Shown: positions 44,647 to 52,781, counted from the stretch's first letter. The stretch: DNA of 64,000 bases from Novosphingobium pokkalii (GCF_014652855.1 NZ_BMZP01000013.1:59844-123843); one strand, 5' to 3'. The notes: generated by a model from the letters alone, not told the origin. Numbers and translations are program-made.

Positions 44647-45227
44647 CCGCCGACCCCTCCGATGTCATCGTGGCATTCCGGCGCGAGCCGCTGCTGCTGC
44701 CGTGGCCGGCCGACGGCAATGCCGGCGGCTTACTCCAGTTCGACACCGGCGCCCAGTGGCGTGAGTTCGTCGCCGGGCTCGGCATCGACCCGCGCATTCC
44801 CAACATCGTGCGCCTCAAGTTCGACCGCGCCCAACGCCTCTATCTGTTCGGCTGGGTCGACTTCGGCCTGATCAAGACCGGCGAGCTCGCCGCGCTTATC
44901 GCGCTCGAACTGGCACTGATGGACCGGTACGGCGGCGCCATCCCCAAGCGAAAACGCAGCTTCGCGACGCTGCTGCTCCATATGGTCGAAGCGGGTGGGC
45001 TGACCGAAGACCAAGTGCCGATGTGGGTCCGATGCGGCGGCGGCGGGATAGGGCAGCTGACCGGCGACAGTCACCCCACGCTTGCCGAGCGGCGCAACCT
45101 GCTCGCGCATGGCGATCCGTTCGACGGGTTTCCCACCAGCGGGCTGCTCGAGCTGGTGCGCGACCTGATCAACTTTGCCTATCGCGGTTATATCGCCGAG
45201 GCGGCGGCGCTAGGCCGGCCCGGCTAG
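44643..45227 (+). CDS. HEPN-like protein 2, coupled to protein 1
   Basis: A 194-residue protein with ERRNLLAHGDPFDGF: R151-N-L-L-A-H156 gives a second Rx4H HEPN motif. The central part (LIALELALMDRYGGAIPKRK, FATLLLHMVEAGGL) is helical. The start at 44643 overlaps the stop of HEPN-like protein 1 as ATGA; longer readings are shadows of that gene. Two adjacent coupled HEPN proteins suggest a complex or a toxin/antitoxin-type pair, but neither partner shows a nucleotidyltransferase. Confidence 0.65.
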   Translation: MTADPSDVIVAFRREPLLLPWPADGNAGGLLQFDTGAQWREFVAGLGIDPRIPNIVRLKFDRAQRLYLFGWVDFGLIKTGELAALIALELALMDRYGGAIPKRKRSFATLLLHMVEAGGLTEDQVPMWVRCGGGGIGQLTGDSHPTLAERRNLLAHGDPFDGFPTSGLLELVRDLINFAYRGYIAEAAALGRPG

Positions 45228-45233
45228 GGGCGC

Positions 45234-45476
45234 TCAGCCGTCGATCTGCAGGACGAGCAGATCGACAAGATTGCCCGGGCGGTCGGAAGAGACATGCTCG
45301 AGATGCACGGCATAGCCGTCGCCTTCATGGTCCTTCACCTCGCGGACCAGCGCCTGGAAGGAAGCCAGGTCGGCGTCGCTGCCGCTGGCGGGCTTGAGCG
45401 ACGCGCCGCCCTCGGTCCGGGTGAAGATGAAATTTCCGCCGCCCTCGGCAAGCTCATCGATAAACGCCAACGTCAT
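45234..45476 (-). CDS. small hypothetical protein (80 aa)
   Basis: An 80-residue acidic protein, MTLAFIDELAEGGGNFIFTR..., ending LVDLLVLQIDG. The start at 45476 has a good AAAGGGGA site. It is convergent with the HEPN pair (7 nt apart) and divergent from the nuclease gene at 45599. The predicted pattern is alpha/beta. No family recognised. Confidence 0.6.
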   Translation of the reverse strand: MTLAFIDELAEGGGNFIFTRTEGGASLKPASGSDADLASFQALVREVKDHEGDGYAVHLEHVSSDRPGNLVDLLVLQIDG

Positions 45477-45598
45477 TCCCCTTTCCGGGCACCTTTCGGA
45501 CGGGCGGACCGCCTTGTCCAGCGGAACAAGCGCGGACGGGTGCGAACCGGTGCTCGTGAATATGGCGCGAATCGCGTGCCCTGTCGTATCATCGCCCA

Positions 45599-47191
45599 GT
45601 GACCAGAAAATTGAATTCGGATCAGCTCGGCAATAAGGGGGAATCGCGATTCCCGGAACTGTGCACCGACGCGGATCTCATCCCCAACAAATCGAGCTGG
45701 GACCGCAAGGGTTGGGACTATGTCGTCGATTGGAAGTTCAACGGATCGAGCCCGCTCGACAGCCGGCCGACACCCCTGTCCTGCCTGGTCCAGCTAAAGA
45801 CCGTCTGGACGGGCGCGAAATCGGTCAAGTTGCGGCTGTCCTCGCTGGAGCATCTCGCCAAGGATCTGAAGCCAACTTTCCTGTTCGTGCTCGAGGTGGA
45901 CGACGCGCTTGATTTCGTCGGCGCGCGGCTCGCGCACCTCGAGGGGGAGTTGCTCGCCCATGTGCTCGAGGCGCTGCGCAAGGCCAGCTTCGAGGGCAAG
46001 GCTCCGAACAAGATCGACCTTCATCTGCAACTCGAGCGCTGGTTCGAGGCGATCCCGGCGACCGGCATGGCGGCCCGCGCGGCGTTCGAGCAGGCGATCG
46101 GTCAGGACATGGGCGCCTATGCGATCACCAAGCAGCGCCAGCTGAAGGAACTGGGGTTCAGCAAGGACAGGCTGACGATGACGACCTCGTTCGAGGTCGA
46201 GGATGAGGACGCGGTCTTCGACGCCTTTCTTGGCCTCAGAACGATCAGCAACGTCTCGGTGAAGATGCAGGAGACCCGGTTCGGCCTTGCCCTGCCGCTC
46301 CCCGGCACCGGCGCGATCGAGGATGGCGAGCTGGAGATCACGCCTCAGCCCTTCGACCGCTGCGAGGTGTCCGGCCGCGATACCGGCGATGGCCGCGAAT
46401 TCCGGTTTCAGGGCGATGTCTACGGCCTGCCCGCGCCGATGCTGGCGGCAGGGCGGTTCCGCTTTCTCGTCCGCACGCCGATGTTCAGGCTCCACATCGG
46501 CGGCACCGTCGGGGACCGGACGTCGATGAAGATCTCGCTCAACCTAGAAACCGAGCGGATAGCGAAGCTGAAGGTCAGCGCCGCCGAATGGGCAAGGCTA
46601 CACGGCTTCCTCGTGGCGCTGGGCCGCAACCGGCTCGAGCTCACCGTGCGGATCGGAAAATCCAAGCCGCCGATCGTCAGCACGGTGACGACGCAGATCG
46701 ACCCGGAGACGGTCGGCCAATGGGCGGCCGGCGAGCGGATCACCGCCGCTGCCGACCGGGCGCTTGCTGCGGCGGGCTGGCCGGCCACGAAATTGTCGCT
46801 TCAGGGCCTGGTCCAGGCGTCGAAGGAGCTGAACGTCCTCGATGCGCTCATCAACCGGCCCGAATCCCTGTCGCCGATGAACTTCATCATGGCGCCGAAG
46901 CCGGGTGGACCGACGATCGCCTGGGGGAGGCCGGAAGAGACGCTCTATTTCAACCTGATCGACCTAGGAAACCATCTCCTCGCCTATGTCGCGACGATCG
47001 ATCTTGTTCCCGAACCGGATGGCGCGCGCATCCGCTGGACCGGCTCGAACTACCGGTTCCGCGACGTCGCGCGGATCAAGGCGACCGAGGCGGCCTATAA
47101 GCGCTTCATCGCCGATACGCAGCGGCGAACGGGCATCCAGGGCTATTTCGCCAAGGGAACCGTCGAGGAAGATGAGGCCGACGAGGCATGA
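45599..47191 (+). CDS. DUF4365-like nuclease-domain protein
   Basis: A 530-residue protein. The N-terminal 110 residues match the DUF4365/PD-(D/E)xK layout: GNKGESRF (Glu), WDRKGWDYVVDWKF (Asp) and CLVQLKTV (Q-x-K). Residues about 200-530 form a beta-rich domain of unknown type (LPLPGTGAIEDGELEITP, FRFQGDVYGLPAPML). DUF4365-like domains occur in defence proteins fused to sensors. The start is GTG at 45599 without an obvious ribosome binding site; no closer ATG retains the Glu. It lies alone between minus-strand genes. Confidence 0.65.
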   Translation: MTRKLNSDQLGNKGESRFPELCTDADLIPNKSSWDRKGWDYVVDWKFNGSSPLDSRPTPLSCLVQLKTVWTGAKSVKLRLSSLEHLAKDLKPTFLFVLEVDDALDFVGARLAHLEGELLAHVLEALRKASFEGKAPNKIDLHLQLERWFEAIPATGMAARAAFEQAIGQDMGAYAITKQRQLKELGFSKDRLTMTTSFEVEDEDAVFDAFLGLRTISNVSVKMQETRFGLALPLPGTGAIEDGELEITPQPFDRCEVSGRDTGDGREFRFQGDVYGLPAPMLAAGRFRFLVRTPMFRLHIGGTVGDRTSMKISLNLETERIAKLKVSAAEWARLHGFLVALGRNRLELTVRIGKSKPPIVSTVTTQIDPETVGQWAAGERITAAADRALAAAGWPATKLSLQGLVQASKELNVLDALINRPESLSPMNFIMAPKPGGPTIAWGRPEETLYFNLIDLGNHLLAYVATIDLVPEPDGARIRWTGSNYRFRDVARIKATEAAYKRFIADTQRRTGIQGYFAKGTVEEDEADEA

Positions 47192-47202
47192 GCGGCATGC
47201 CT
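47184..47202. terminator. short convergent hairpin
   Basis: AGGCATG (47184-47190) and CATGCCT (47196-47202) form a 7-bp stem around AGCGG. The stem includes the stop of the nuclease gene and lies just before the end of the convergent HEPN pseudogene. Weak. Confidence 0.35.
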
Positions 47203-47211
47203 GGGCCTCGA

Positions 47212-48248
47212 TCACGCGCCTTCGACAGGCCTCACCGTTCCCCGCGGCAGATACATGTCCGGATCCTCGTGCAGATAGGGTGCCAGCTTCAGCTCGATGC
47301 TAGCGCCGCCAATATGAAGCTTGTGATCGGCAGCATCGGCGATCGCCCGCACGATCTTCAGCGTCGAGCGGTAGCACGAAAGAGCGTCGGCCAGCGAAAT
47401 CGGTGGGCCCTTGCCGTAGCGCCACTCGGCCATCCGCTCCCATTTGGGGATGTTGCCCAGCCACAGCCGCTTGAACGGCTTGTCGCCCGGCCGCTGGTCG
47501 AACAGATAGTAAAGATCATGCGTCTCAGGGAGGTCGCGTGCCGCTGCTCGGACAAGAGCTTCAGCGCCTTCTCGCAGGCCATCTGCGAATCCCATTGCGC
47601 ATGCTTGAGCTGCTCGGTTCGCCCCTTGGCGATCAGCACCTCTGCGGTATCGAGGTGATGGACGATCGCGTCGCGCAAGGCTCCGGCGCCGCCTGGCGGC
47701 TCCTCGATCGTGGTCAGCGCGGTCTGGATCGACCGGATCGCGCCGGCCACCTCGTTGGCGAGGCGCCGCGCCTTCATCCCGTCGCTGCGCAGCAGGGAAG
47801 CGATGTTCGGAGCGCCCTCGATCCATGCCAGCTCGTCCTCGTCATCCTCGACTTCCTTCGGGAAGCAGATCCAGATCGTCCCGCCGGGCGTGCCCGTGCG
47901 TTTGGCCACCAACGGGACATGCAGGACGAAGGGCGTGCCGAACACCATGGTGCAGCCATTGACGATCTGGCCGGACTCGCGATTCATCGCGTCGCCGTAG
48001 CGGCTCGAATACCAGGCCACCGTGCGCGCACGCATCATCTTGAACCATTCGGTGTCGGCATAGTCTCAGAACTCGCCGGGCTCGCTCTCCACGCCTCCGA
48101 TGCGGATCTTGATGATGAAGTATTTGACGAAGTTGCGGGCCGCGCGCAGCGGCCGCTCCCAGAGCGCCACCTCGCGCTCGGCCAGGACACGGTCGATCAT
48201 GTCGAGCGCATGGCCGAGCATGTCCTCGAACTCGGGCTGGTCGAACAT
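47212..48248 (-). pseudogene. HEPN-domain gene broken by a stop and a frameshift
   Basis: Starting at 48248, MFDQPEFEDMLGHALDMIDR... runs to ESEPGEF and a TGA at 48066-48068. The same frame continues DYADTEWFKMMRARTVAWYS and on to QMACEKALKLLSEQRHAT near 47535. There the product must shift one frame to continue LPETHDLYYLFDQRPGDK..., ending RGTVRPVEGA at 47212. The C-terminal part is a HEPN-type bundle (the CEKALK...THDL pattern is typical). One nonsense codon and one 1-nt indel would restore about 345 residues. A selenocysteine reading of the TGA is unlikely, because the second defect would remain. Confidence 0.7.
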
Positions 48249-48318
48249 CTGCTAGACTTTCCCTCGCGCCACGATCGTCACGCGCGCCGGCAGGCATGGG
48301 TGATCCGGCCGGATCCGC

Positions 48319-49248
48319 TCACACATCTTCGAACGGCGGGGCGGCCGGGTGCCGGTACATCCGGTCACTGATGTCTGGACCTCCCCAGTTCCTGAACGTC
48401 GCGAGCACGTCGAGCAGCGGATGGTCTTCGACCGCGGACGGGCGGTTGAGGTCGGCGTAGAGACGCTCGGCGGGCCGATTGTGGAACAGATGACAGAGGC
48501 TGTTGGCGAGGACATCGGCCGCCACCACGGTCGGGTCCTCATCGCCGACCGGCGTGATCGCCAGACTATCGACCGTGGTCGCCACCCGAAGCTCGGGCGG
48601 GATCTGCGCTTCGAAGCGCATCTGAGCGCTCACCACCGTCTTCGTGACCGTGTCGAAGCCGGTTGCGCTGCTGGTTCGGGGATCCATGTCGAGCAGGTCG
48701 GCTGCCTTTTGTCGGAACAGCTTCGCGATCGGCGCATCGACATTGTCGGTGCGCACCACGATGTCGACGGGTCCCGGATTCCGCTCCTCGATATAAGCAA
48801 CGATATGGGCGTAAAGGCCCGTGAACAGGATCGCGTGGAGCGACTCCGGCTTTTCGCGCGGACTGCCGACCTTGATCCTGGGATTGGGGTTGGACGCCGC
48901 CGTATCCGTCCGCGCATTCGCGTGCAGCTGCTCGACGGTTTGATGCCAGCCCTGGAAACCGGCGACATGGATCGCATACCAGAAACAGGGCAATTTGAGA
49001 TCGAGGATCACGGCGAACAGGTCCGCCCGCAATCCCGCCTGCTGCGACGGTTGCAGATCGGTGATGTGGAGCTTGCCGTCACCGCCGCGATAGGGCGCGA
49101 TTGCCGCTTCGAGCCTCGGCTCGGCGACGGACAGCATTTCCTCCGGCACGAACAGGCCGGCGAACACGCCGACCTGGCCGGGGAATTGCTCGTCTTGGTC
49201 GGCATAGCCCTTTGCGCCGGATTCATCGCAGGCTAGAATAATCTTCAT
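48319..49248 (-). CDS. DUF3800-like protein
   Basis: A 309-residue protein with the DUF3800 pattern: an N-terminal acidic motif IILACDESGAKGYAD, then VDIVVRTDNVD in the middle and VVAADVLANSLCHLFHN near the end. The three acidic positions resemble an RNase H-like active site, and DUF3800 proteins are common in defence islands. The start at 49248 opens directly on the DESG strand, as is normal for the family. It is upstream (minus strand) of the broken HEPN gene, 70 nt apart, so the two may have formed an operon. Confidence 0.7.
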   Translation of the reverse strand: MKIILACDESGAKGYADQDEQFPGQVGVFAGLFVPEEMLSVAEPRLEAAIAPYRGGDGKLHITDLQPSQQAGLRADLFAVILDLKLPCFWYAIHVAGFQGWHQTVEQLHANARTDTAASNPNPRIKVGSPREKPESLHAILFTGLYAHIVAYIEERNPGPVDIVVRTDNVDAPIAKLFRQKAADLLDMDPRTSSATGFDTVTKTVVSAQMRFEAQIPPELRVATTVDSLAITPVGDEDPTVVAADVLANSLCHLFHNRPAERLYADLNRPSAVEDHPLLDVLATFRNWGGPDISDRMYRHPAAPPFEDV

Positions 49249-49358
49249 GGGTGTTCGATGTCCTGTGCCGCCTGACCGGCACCGGTGAGCGGCGTCGACA
49301 GGATGATGGTTTCATGCGGCCCCGCCGGTGCGCGCCCGAGGACGTGCAGCGCATTCAG

Positions 49359-49675
49359 TTAGCGGTGCCGCTGGTGCCCCTCGACGATGACCAGTCGCAC
49401 ATCGGGCAACCTCGCACCGCCGTCGATGACGCCGAACGGCGTAGATAGGAGCACCATGGGAAAGTCCCAAGTCCCCTGATCGAGCGCTACCGCGGTCGCA
49501 TGGCGATCGGCGCCGCCCCGACCCTGGAAGGTGTCGTAGTCGAACTGGGGATGCAGTTCGCCGCCCCAGGCGCGGTGGATCGAACCGAGAAGGTCCTCGC
49601 CGCGCCAGAGCCGGCGCTCCCAAGCAAGGTCGTCCAGCGGGAGGAAGCTGAACGACTGACCGGTTGACGCCGTTA
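49359..49675 (-). pseudogene. 3' fragment of a gene cut by an IS200 copy
   Basis: About 105 codons remain, from LTASTGQSFSFLPLDD through WERRLWRGEDLLGSIHRAWG to VIVEGHQRHR and TAA at 49359-49361. The frame has no start of its own: to the right it runs directly into the decayed transposase gene (49679-50098), which is read in another frame. The expected 5' part is not recognisable beyond the IS. The right boundary of the fragment is approximate. Family unknown. Confidence 0.5.
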
Positions 49676-50150
49676 GGATCAAGCGGAGGGGCTGAAGCCA
49701 TCCTTGTGGGTATGACGGTTCAGGTAACGCATGATGATGTCGTAGGTGATGTTGCCGGACGTGATCGAGAAGTAGCCGCGTTGCCAGAAGCGTTGGCCTC
49801 AATAGCGTTTGCGGATGTGCTCGAATTTCTGCTGGATCTTGCGCGACGAGCTTCCCTTGGCCCGGCGAACGAAATCGCTCACCCAGACGTGCGGCGGAAT
49901 TTCGACAAACATGTGCACGTGGTCCTTTGATAAGGCCCCGTTGATTATTGTGGCGCCCATCTCGGCGCAGACCTGCCGGATGATCTCGCGGACCCTGAGC
50001 CGGACATCGCCAATGAGCACCTTGTACCGGTACTTCGACGCCCAGACGAGATGGTAGCGATGATGGAATGTCGTGTGACAACCGGACCGATACGCCATAG
50101 CCTGTGGCTGGAGCCAATATCCGACTGAAGTCGGAGGGGTTCCTCCACGA
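49660..50150 (-). mobile_element. IS200/IS605-type insertion sequence, decayed
   Basis: Contains one tnpA-type gene (49679-50098) and, beyond its 5' end, the hairpin CCGACT (50121-50126) / AGTCGG (50129-50134), as found at the ends of IS200-type elements. No tnpB is present, so it belongs to the short IS200-like group. The boundaries are approximate; such elements leave no target duplication. Confidence 0.65.
49679..50098 (-). pseudogene. tnpA: IS200-type transposase TnpA with premature stop
   Basis: The first 99 codons (MAYRSGCHTTFHHRYHLVWA..., DHVHMFVEIPPHVWVSDFVR) match the Y1 HUH transposase family, with the HVH metal motif intact. The frame stops at TGA (49799-49801) after HIRKRY, where the family has Trp. 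It then continues as GQRFWQRGYFSITSGNIT to a second TGA at 49679-49681. The catalytic tyrosine lies in RGYFS, beyond the stop, so the protein should be inactive. Confidence 0.8.
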
Positions 50151-50423
50151 AGCGGGACTCTAAAAAGGAGCCGCTATTTGCTCGTCTAGAGCATTGCCAT
50201 CCGACGCGTCAGCGCGTCCTATCATCGCCGCCGCCGTGCCGCCGCCTACATCGTGCGAGCGGTCTACCGGACCTGATCAGGCAGTCGCGGCAGCAGGGTT
50301 CGCTGCGCCAATGGGCGTGTAGTCCATATCTGACTGAAACCGGTATGCCCTCTGCTGAGCACAGGGAATGTCAGCGGCCGATCAGAGTTACATCGGAAAA
50401 CCGCCATCCTGAAGCTAGGCCTT
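50151..50423. other. intergenic remnant region
   Basis: Between the IS200 copy and the exonuclease gene. The plus strand has a short open frame (about 50195-50276, ending YIVRAVYRT) that could be the tail of a lost gene, but it is too short to identify. Nothing else is supported. Confidence 0.3.
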
Positions 50424-51806
50424 CTATGTAGCCAGGGCCTGCAGCAGCAATCGGTATCGGCGCAGCATTTCGGCTTGGGGCGGCGTCGCCGTCGGCTCAT
50501 GCTCATCGCATTCGGCCAAGGCTTTCGCAATGGTCCCCCACTTGCAGTCGCCTTCAAATAAAAGGCGTTCGCGAACATGGGTGCGGACGGATTCTTGCAG
50601 TTCGGGTGGCAGCAGGTCCGGGCTTTCGGCGTAGATGATCCGCGCGCCAAGCAGCGCGAAGCGGCTTTCGGTGAATTGTGAAAGCAAAAGATGTCGATCC
50701 GGCCAGGGTACGGCGTGAAACTGGTCCATGAGCCGTTCGTCAGTCGTCGAGGCAAAAGCGCCATAGATCATCTGCTCGACATGCTCTGGCTCGTCATACT
50801 GCGTCTTCGAACTTTCGTAGGCCTCGAGGAGGCGTGCGACGAAGGCCGTGTCGGCAAGCACGGCAGCCGCTCGATGCAAGATTTCCGCTTCCGACAGCCC
50901 ACCAAGTGACCAGGCCGGTGCATCGTCGATCGATCGCAAAGTTGGTGCCGCGTTGATCTTGACCTTGCGAAGAGGCTTGGGCTTGCCGGTGATGCACGCC
51001 ATCAAAGCATGATCGGGCATCGCGGCGAATGCCGCTGGATCATGGCTCAAGTCGAAGCACAAGTGCTTGGTGGATTGCTCGCGATCGACACCGACGCAAA
51101 TTATGGGAAAGTGTTTCTGCCCGCCAAAGCTGTAGAATTCACTCAGCAGGACGGGATCGCCGTCCAGGAGAAAGGCTTCCGTCGCCGCCTTTTGCGAGAA
51201 GCGAATGAAGTTGGACCATTCGGCCGACGCGCCGTCGGCGATAATCCGACACAAGTGGATGACGGCCTCGACGTCGGCCATCGCATCGTGGGCATTGCTG
51301 TGATCAAAGCCGTTGGCCGGAGCGAGTTGGTCGAGCTTGAAGTTCGGCCGACCGTTGGCTTTTGATGGAATGACCAGGCAGTCGGGTTCGAACTGGGCGA
51401 CCGTCTTGACGAGCATCATCGCGTCCGCACGCGCATTGCCCTCGCGCTGCGTCAGATAGGGGTTGTGAAGGGTCTGATATTGCGCCTGCCGCAGCAATTC
51501 CTCGTCAAATGCCAAGCTGTTGTAGCCGACAAAAATCGCGGGCGACCATTCGAGCATTTTGGCGCGAATGGCCCTGACCATCGAATAATGGGTAGGCAGG
51601 CTGGGGTCGGTGGCCTGCTCGATGGAAACGCCGGTTACGAGCATCGCGCCCGGCGACATGATCACATGGGGCAACAAGCGGCAGCGGATCTCGAACCGGT
51701 CAATCTCTTCGAGATTTTCGTCCGTCTTTATCGCGGCAAATTGCAGAATCTGATCGAAGCGCGTGTCGGTTCCGGTGGTCTCGGTATCGTAGAAGATAAA
51801 TGCCAC
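50424..51806 (-). CDS. exonuclease I-like DEDDh 3'-5' exonuclease (SbcB family)
   Basis: A 460-residue enzyme, close to the length of exonuclease I. The DEDDh motifs are visible: FIFYDTETTGTD (Asp, Glu) at the start, FVGYNSLAFDEELLRQ (Asp) and HSNAHDAMADVEAVIHL (His, Asp). The C-terminal half corresponds to the SH3-like and helical regions of SbcB. The family degrades single-stranded DNA 3' to 5'. The start is GTG at 51806. It follows the ImmA gene by 17 nt and so lies in an operon with a regulator-protease pair, which is unusual for a housekeeping nuclease. Confidence 0.88.
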   Translation of the reverse strand: MAFIFYDTETTGTDTRFDQILQFAAIKTDENLEEIDRFEIRCRLLPHVIMSPGAMLVTGVSIEQATDPSLPTHYSMVRAIRAKMLEWSPAIFVGYNSLAFDEELLRQAQYQTLHNPYLTQREGNARADAMMLVKTVAQFEPDCLVIPSKANGRPNFKLDQLAPANGFDHSNAHDAMADVEAVIHLCRIIADGASAEWSNFIRFSQKAATEAFLLDGDPVLLSEFYSFGGQKHFPIICVGVDREQSTKHLCFDLSHDPAAFAAMPDHALMACITGKPKPLRKVKINAAPTLRSIDDAPAWSLGGLSEAEILHRAAAVLADTAFVARLLEAYESSKTQYDEPEHVEQMIYGAFASTTDERLMDQFHAVPWPDRHLLLSQFTESRFALLGARIIYAESPDLLPPELQESVRTHVRERLLFEGDCKWGTIAKALAECDEHEPTATPPQAEMLRRYRLLLQALAT

Positions 51807-51823
51807 CGGAGCCCCCCGCTCGC

Positions 51824-52345
51824 TCAGCTCAAAGCGAGCAATCTGAATTGCAGTGCCGACAGGCTCACCTTGAAGCGCTTGGCAAGCATCTGCAACTGTT
51901 CAACATCATCCAAATCGAACCCCGTTGTATCGATAAGCGGGGCGAGCAGCATCGTTGGCATCAGCAGTTCCGAGGCAAAGGTATTTGCCTCGATTTCCAT
52001 TCGATTTGTTCCCTGCGATGCCTCCGTATCGCGGAGCAAGATCGCGAAACCCTTGTCGACATGCGCGGTGCCGTTAATTTCCTGCTGATGAAGGATATGA
52101 TGGCCAAGCTCATGCGCCATCGTGAAACGTTGCCGGTTGGGGTGGTGCAGCGCATTGACGCCAACTATGCCGACGCCGTCCTTGATCAACGCCATGCCGG
52201 ACAGTTCCTGGTCGAGCGGCGAAAATTGAACTCGTATCCCGCGTTTCTTGATAATCTTTTCTACGGGAACGGGAATCGATACGTCACCATATTCGGCCAG
52301 GATACGGCGGGCTTCTTCACGAGCGTGTTGCTTAAAGGTTGTCAT
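51824..52345 (-). CDS. ImmA/IrrE-type metallopeptidase
   Basis: A 173-residue protein with the zinc motif HELGHH (in FTMAHELGHHILHQQ) and the downstream acidic ligand region MEIEANTFASELLMP, as in ImmA/IrrE peptidases. These enzymes cleave a partner repressor on a stress signal, turning genes on. The start at 52345 overlaps the stop of the XRE repressor as ATGA, so the likely substrate is that repressor and the likely target is the downstream exonuclease and its divergent neighbour (inference). Confidence 0.92.
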   Translation of the reverse strand: MTTFKQHAREEARRILAEYGDVSIPVPVEKIIKKRGIRVQFSPLDQELSGMALIKDGVGIVGVNALHHPNRQRFTMAHELGHHILHQQEINGTAHVDKGFAILLRDTEASQGTNRMEIEANTFASELLMPTMLLAPLIDTTGFDLDDVEQLQMLAKRFKVSLSALQFRLLALS

Positions 52346-52698
52346 CGCGACGCGTCAACCTTTTCAGGGCCCAGGGCGCTGCGGACCAATCTCTCCAAAT
52401 CCGACAATTGCACTTCGGAGAAGCCACCGGGATCGATGTTCAGCATGGAAAGCGATGCCGGAGTGTCAGGTTTCGGCAGCGTGGCCGGCACCAGGTCGGT
52501 GATCGATTGGAGGGCGAGCACCCGCGCCATCGCGTAGACTTGGTGCAACAGCACCTTCTGGCGGCCTCGCTCGACGTTGGCGATCGATGCGCGGGATACG
52601 CCAATCCGGTCGGCAATGTCCTGTTGGGTAAGGCCGAGCGACGTGCGCCGGGCCGCCATTGCCCGCCCGAGCTGCGCGTAAATTGCCATGTCTTCCAT
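52342..52698 (-). CDS. XRE-family repressor, partner of ImmA
   Basis: A 118-residue repressor with an N-terminal helix-turn-helix (AARRTSLGLTQQDIADRIGV, SRASIANVERGRQKV) and a C-terminal extension of about 50 residues (LPKPDTPASLSMLNIDPGGF) that may be the protease target. The ATG at 52698 is used here; an internal ATG at 52689 is possible. The palindromes at 52736-52773 lie just upstream and are its probable operators. First gene of the XRE-ImmA-exonuclease operon. Confidence 0.9.
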   Translation of the reverse strand: MEDMAIYAQLGRAMAARRTSLGLTQQDIADRIGVSRASIANVERGRQKVLLHQVYAMARVLALQSITDLVPATLPKPDTPASLSMLNIDPGGFSEVQLSDLERLVRSALGPEKVDASR

Positions 52699-52735
52699 GG
52701 GCAGCGGTGTGACAGGCTATCTTTCACCCGTCAAC

Positions 52736-52773
52736 GTCACAAACATTTGTTTGTGACAAACACACTGTAGTGT
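52736..52773. promoter_or_regulatory. two palindromic operators between divergent operons
   Basis: A perfect palindrome has arms GTCACAAACA (52736-52745) and TGTTTGTGAC (52748-52757) around TT. A second, shorter one has arms ACACT (52762-52766) and AGTGT (52769-52773). They lie between the starts of the XRE operon (52698) and the rightward operon. They are the best candidates for binding by the XRE repressor, so both directions could be controlled together. Confidence 0.7.
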
Positions 52774-52781
52774 TGGTATGG

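Noticed and set aside
48066..48068. In-frame TGA as a selenocysteine or recoded codon
   Set aside because: The same gene has a second defect (frameshift near 47535), and no stem-loop of SECIS type was evident; decay or sequence error is simpler.
49799..49801. TGA read as Trp in the transposase, suggesting an altered genetic code
   Set aside because: TGA is used as the normal stop for many genes in the window (for example the chaperone, DUF2840 and radical SAM genes).
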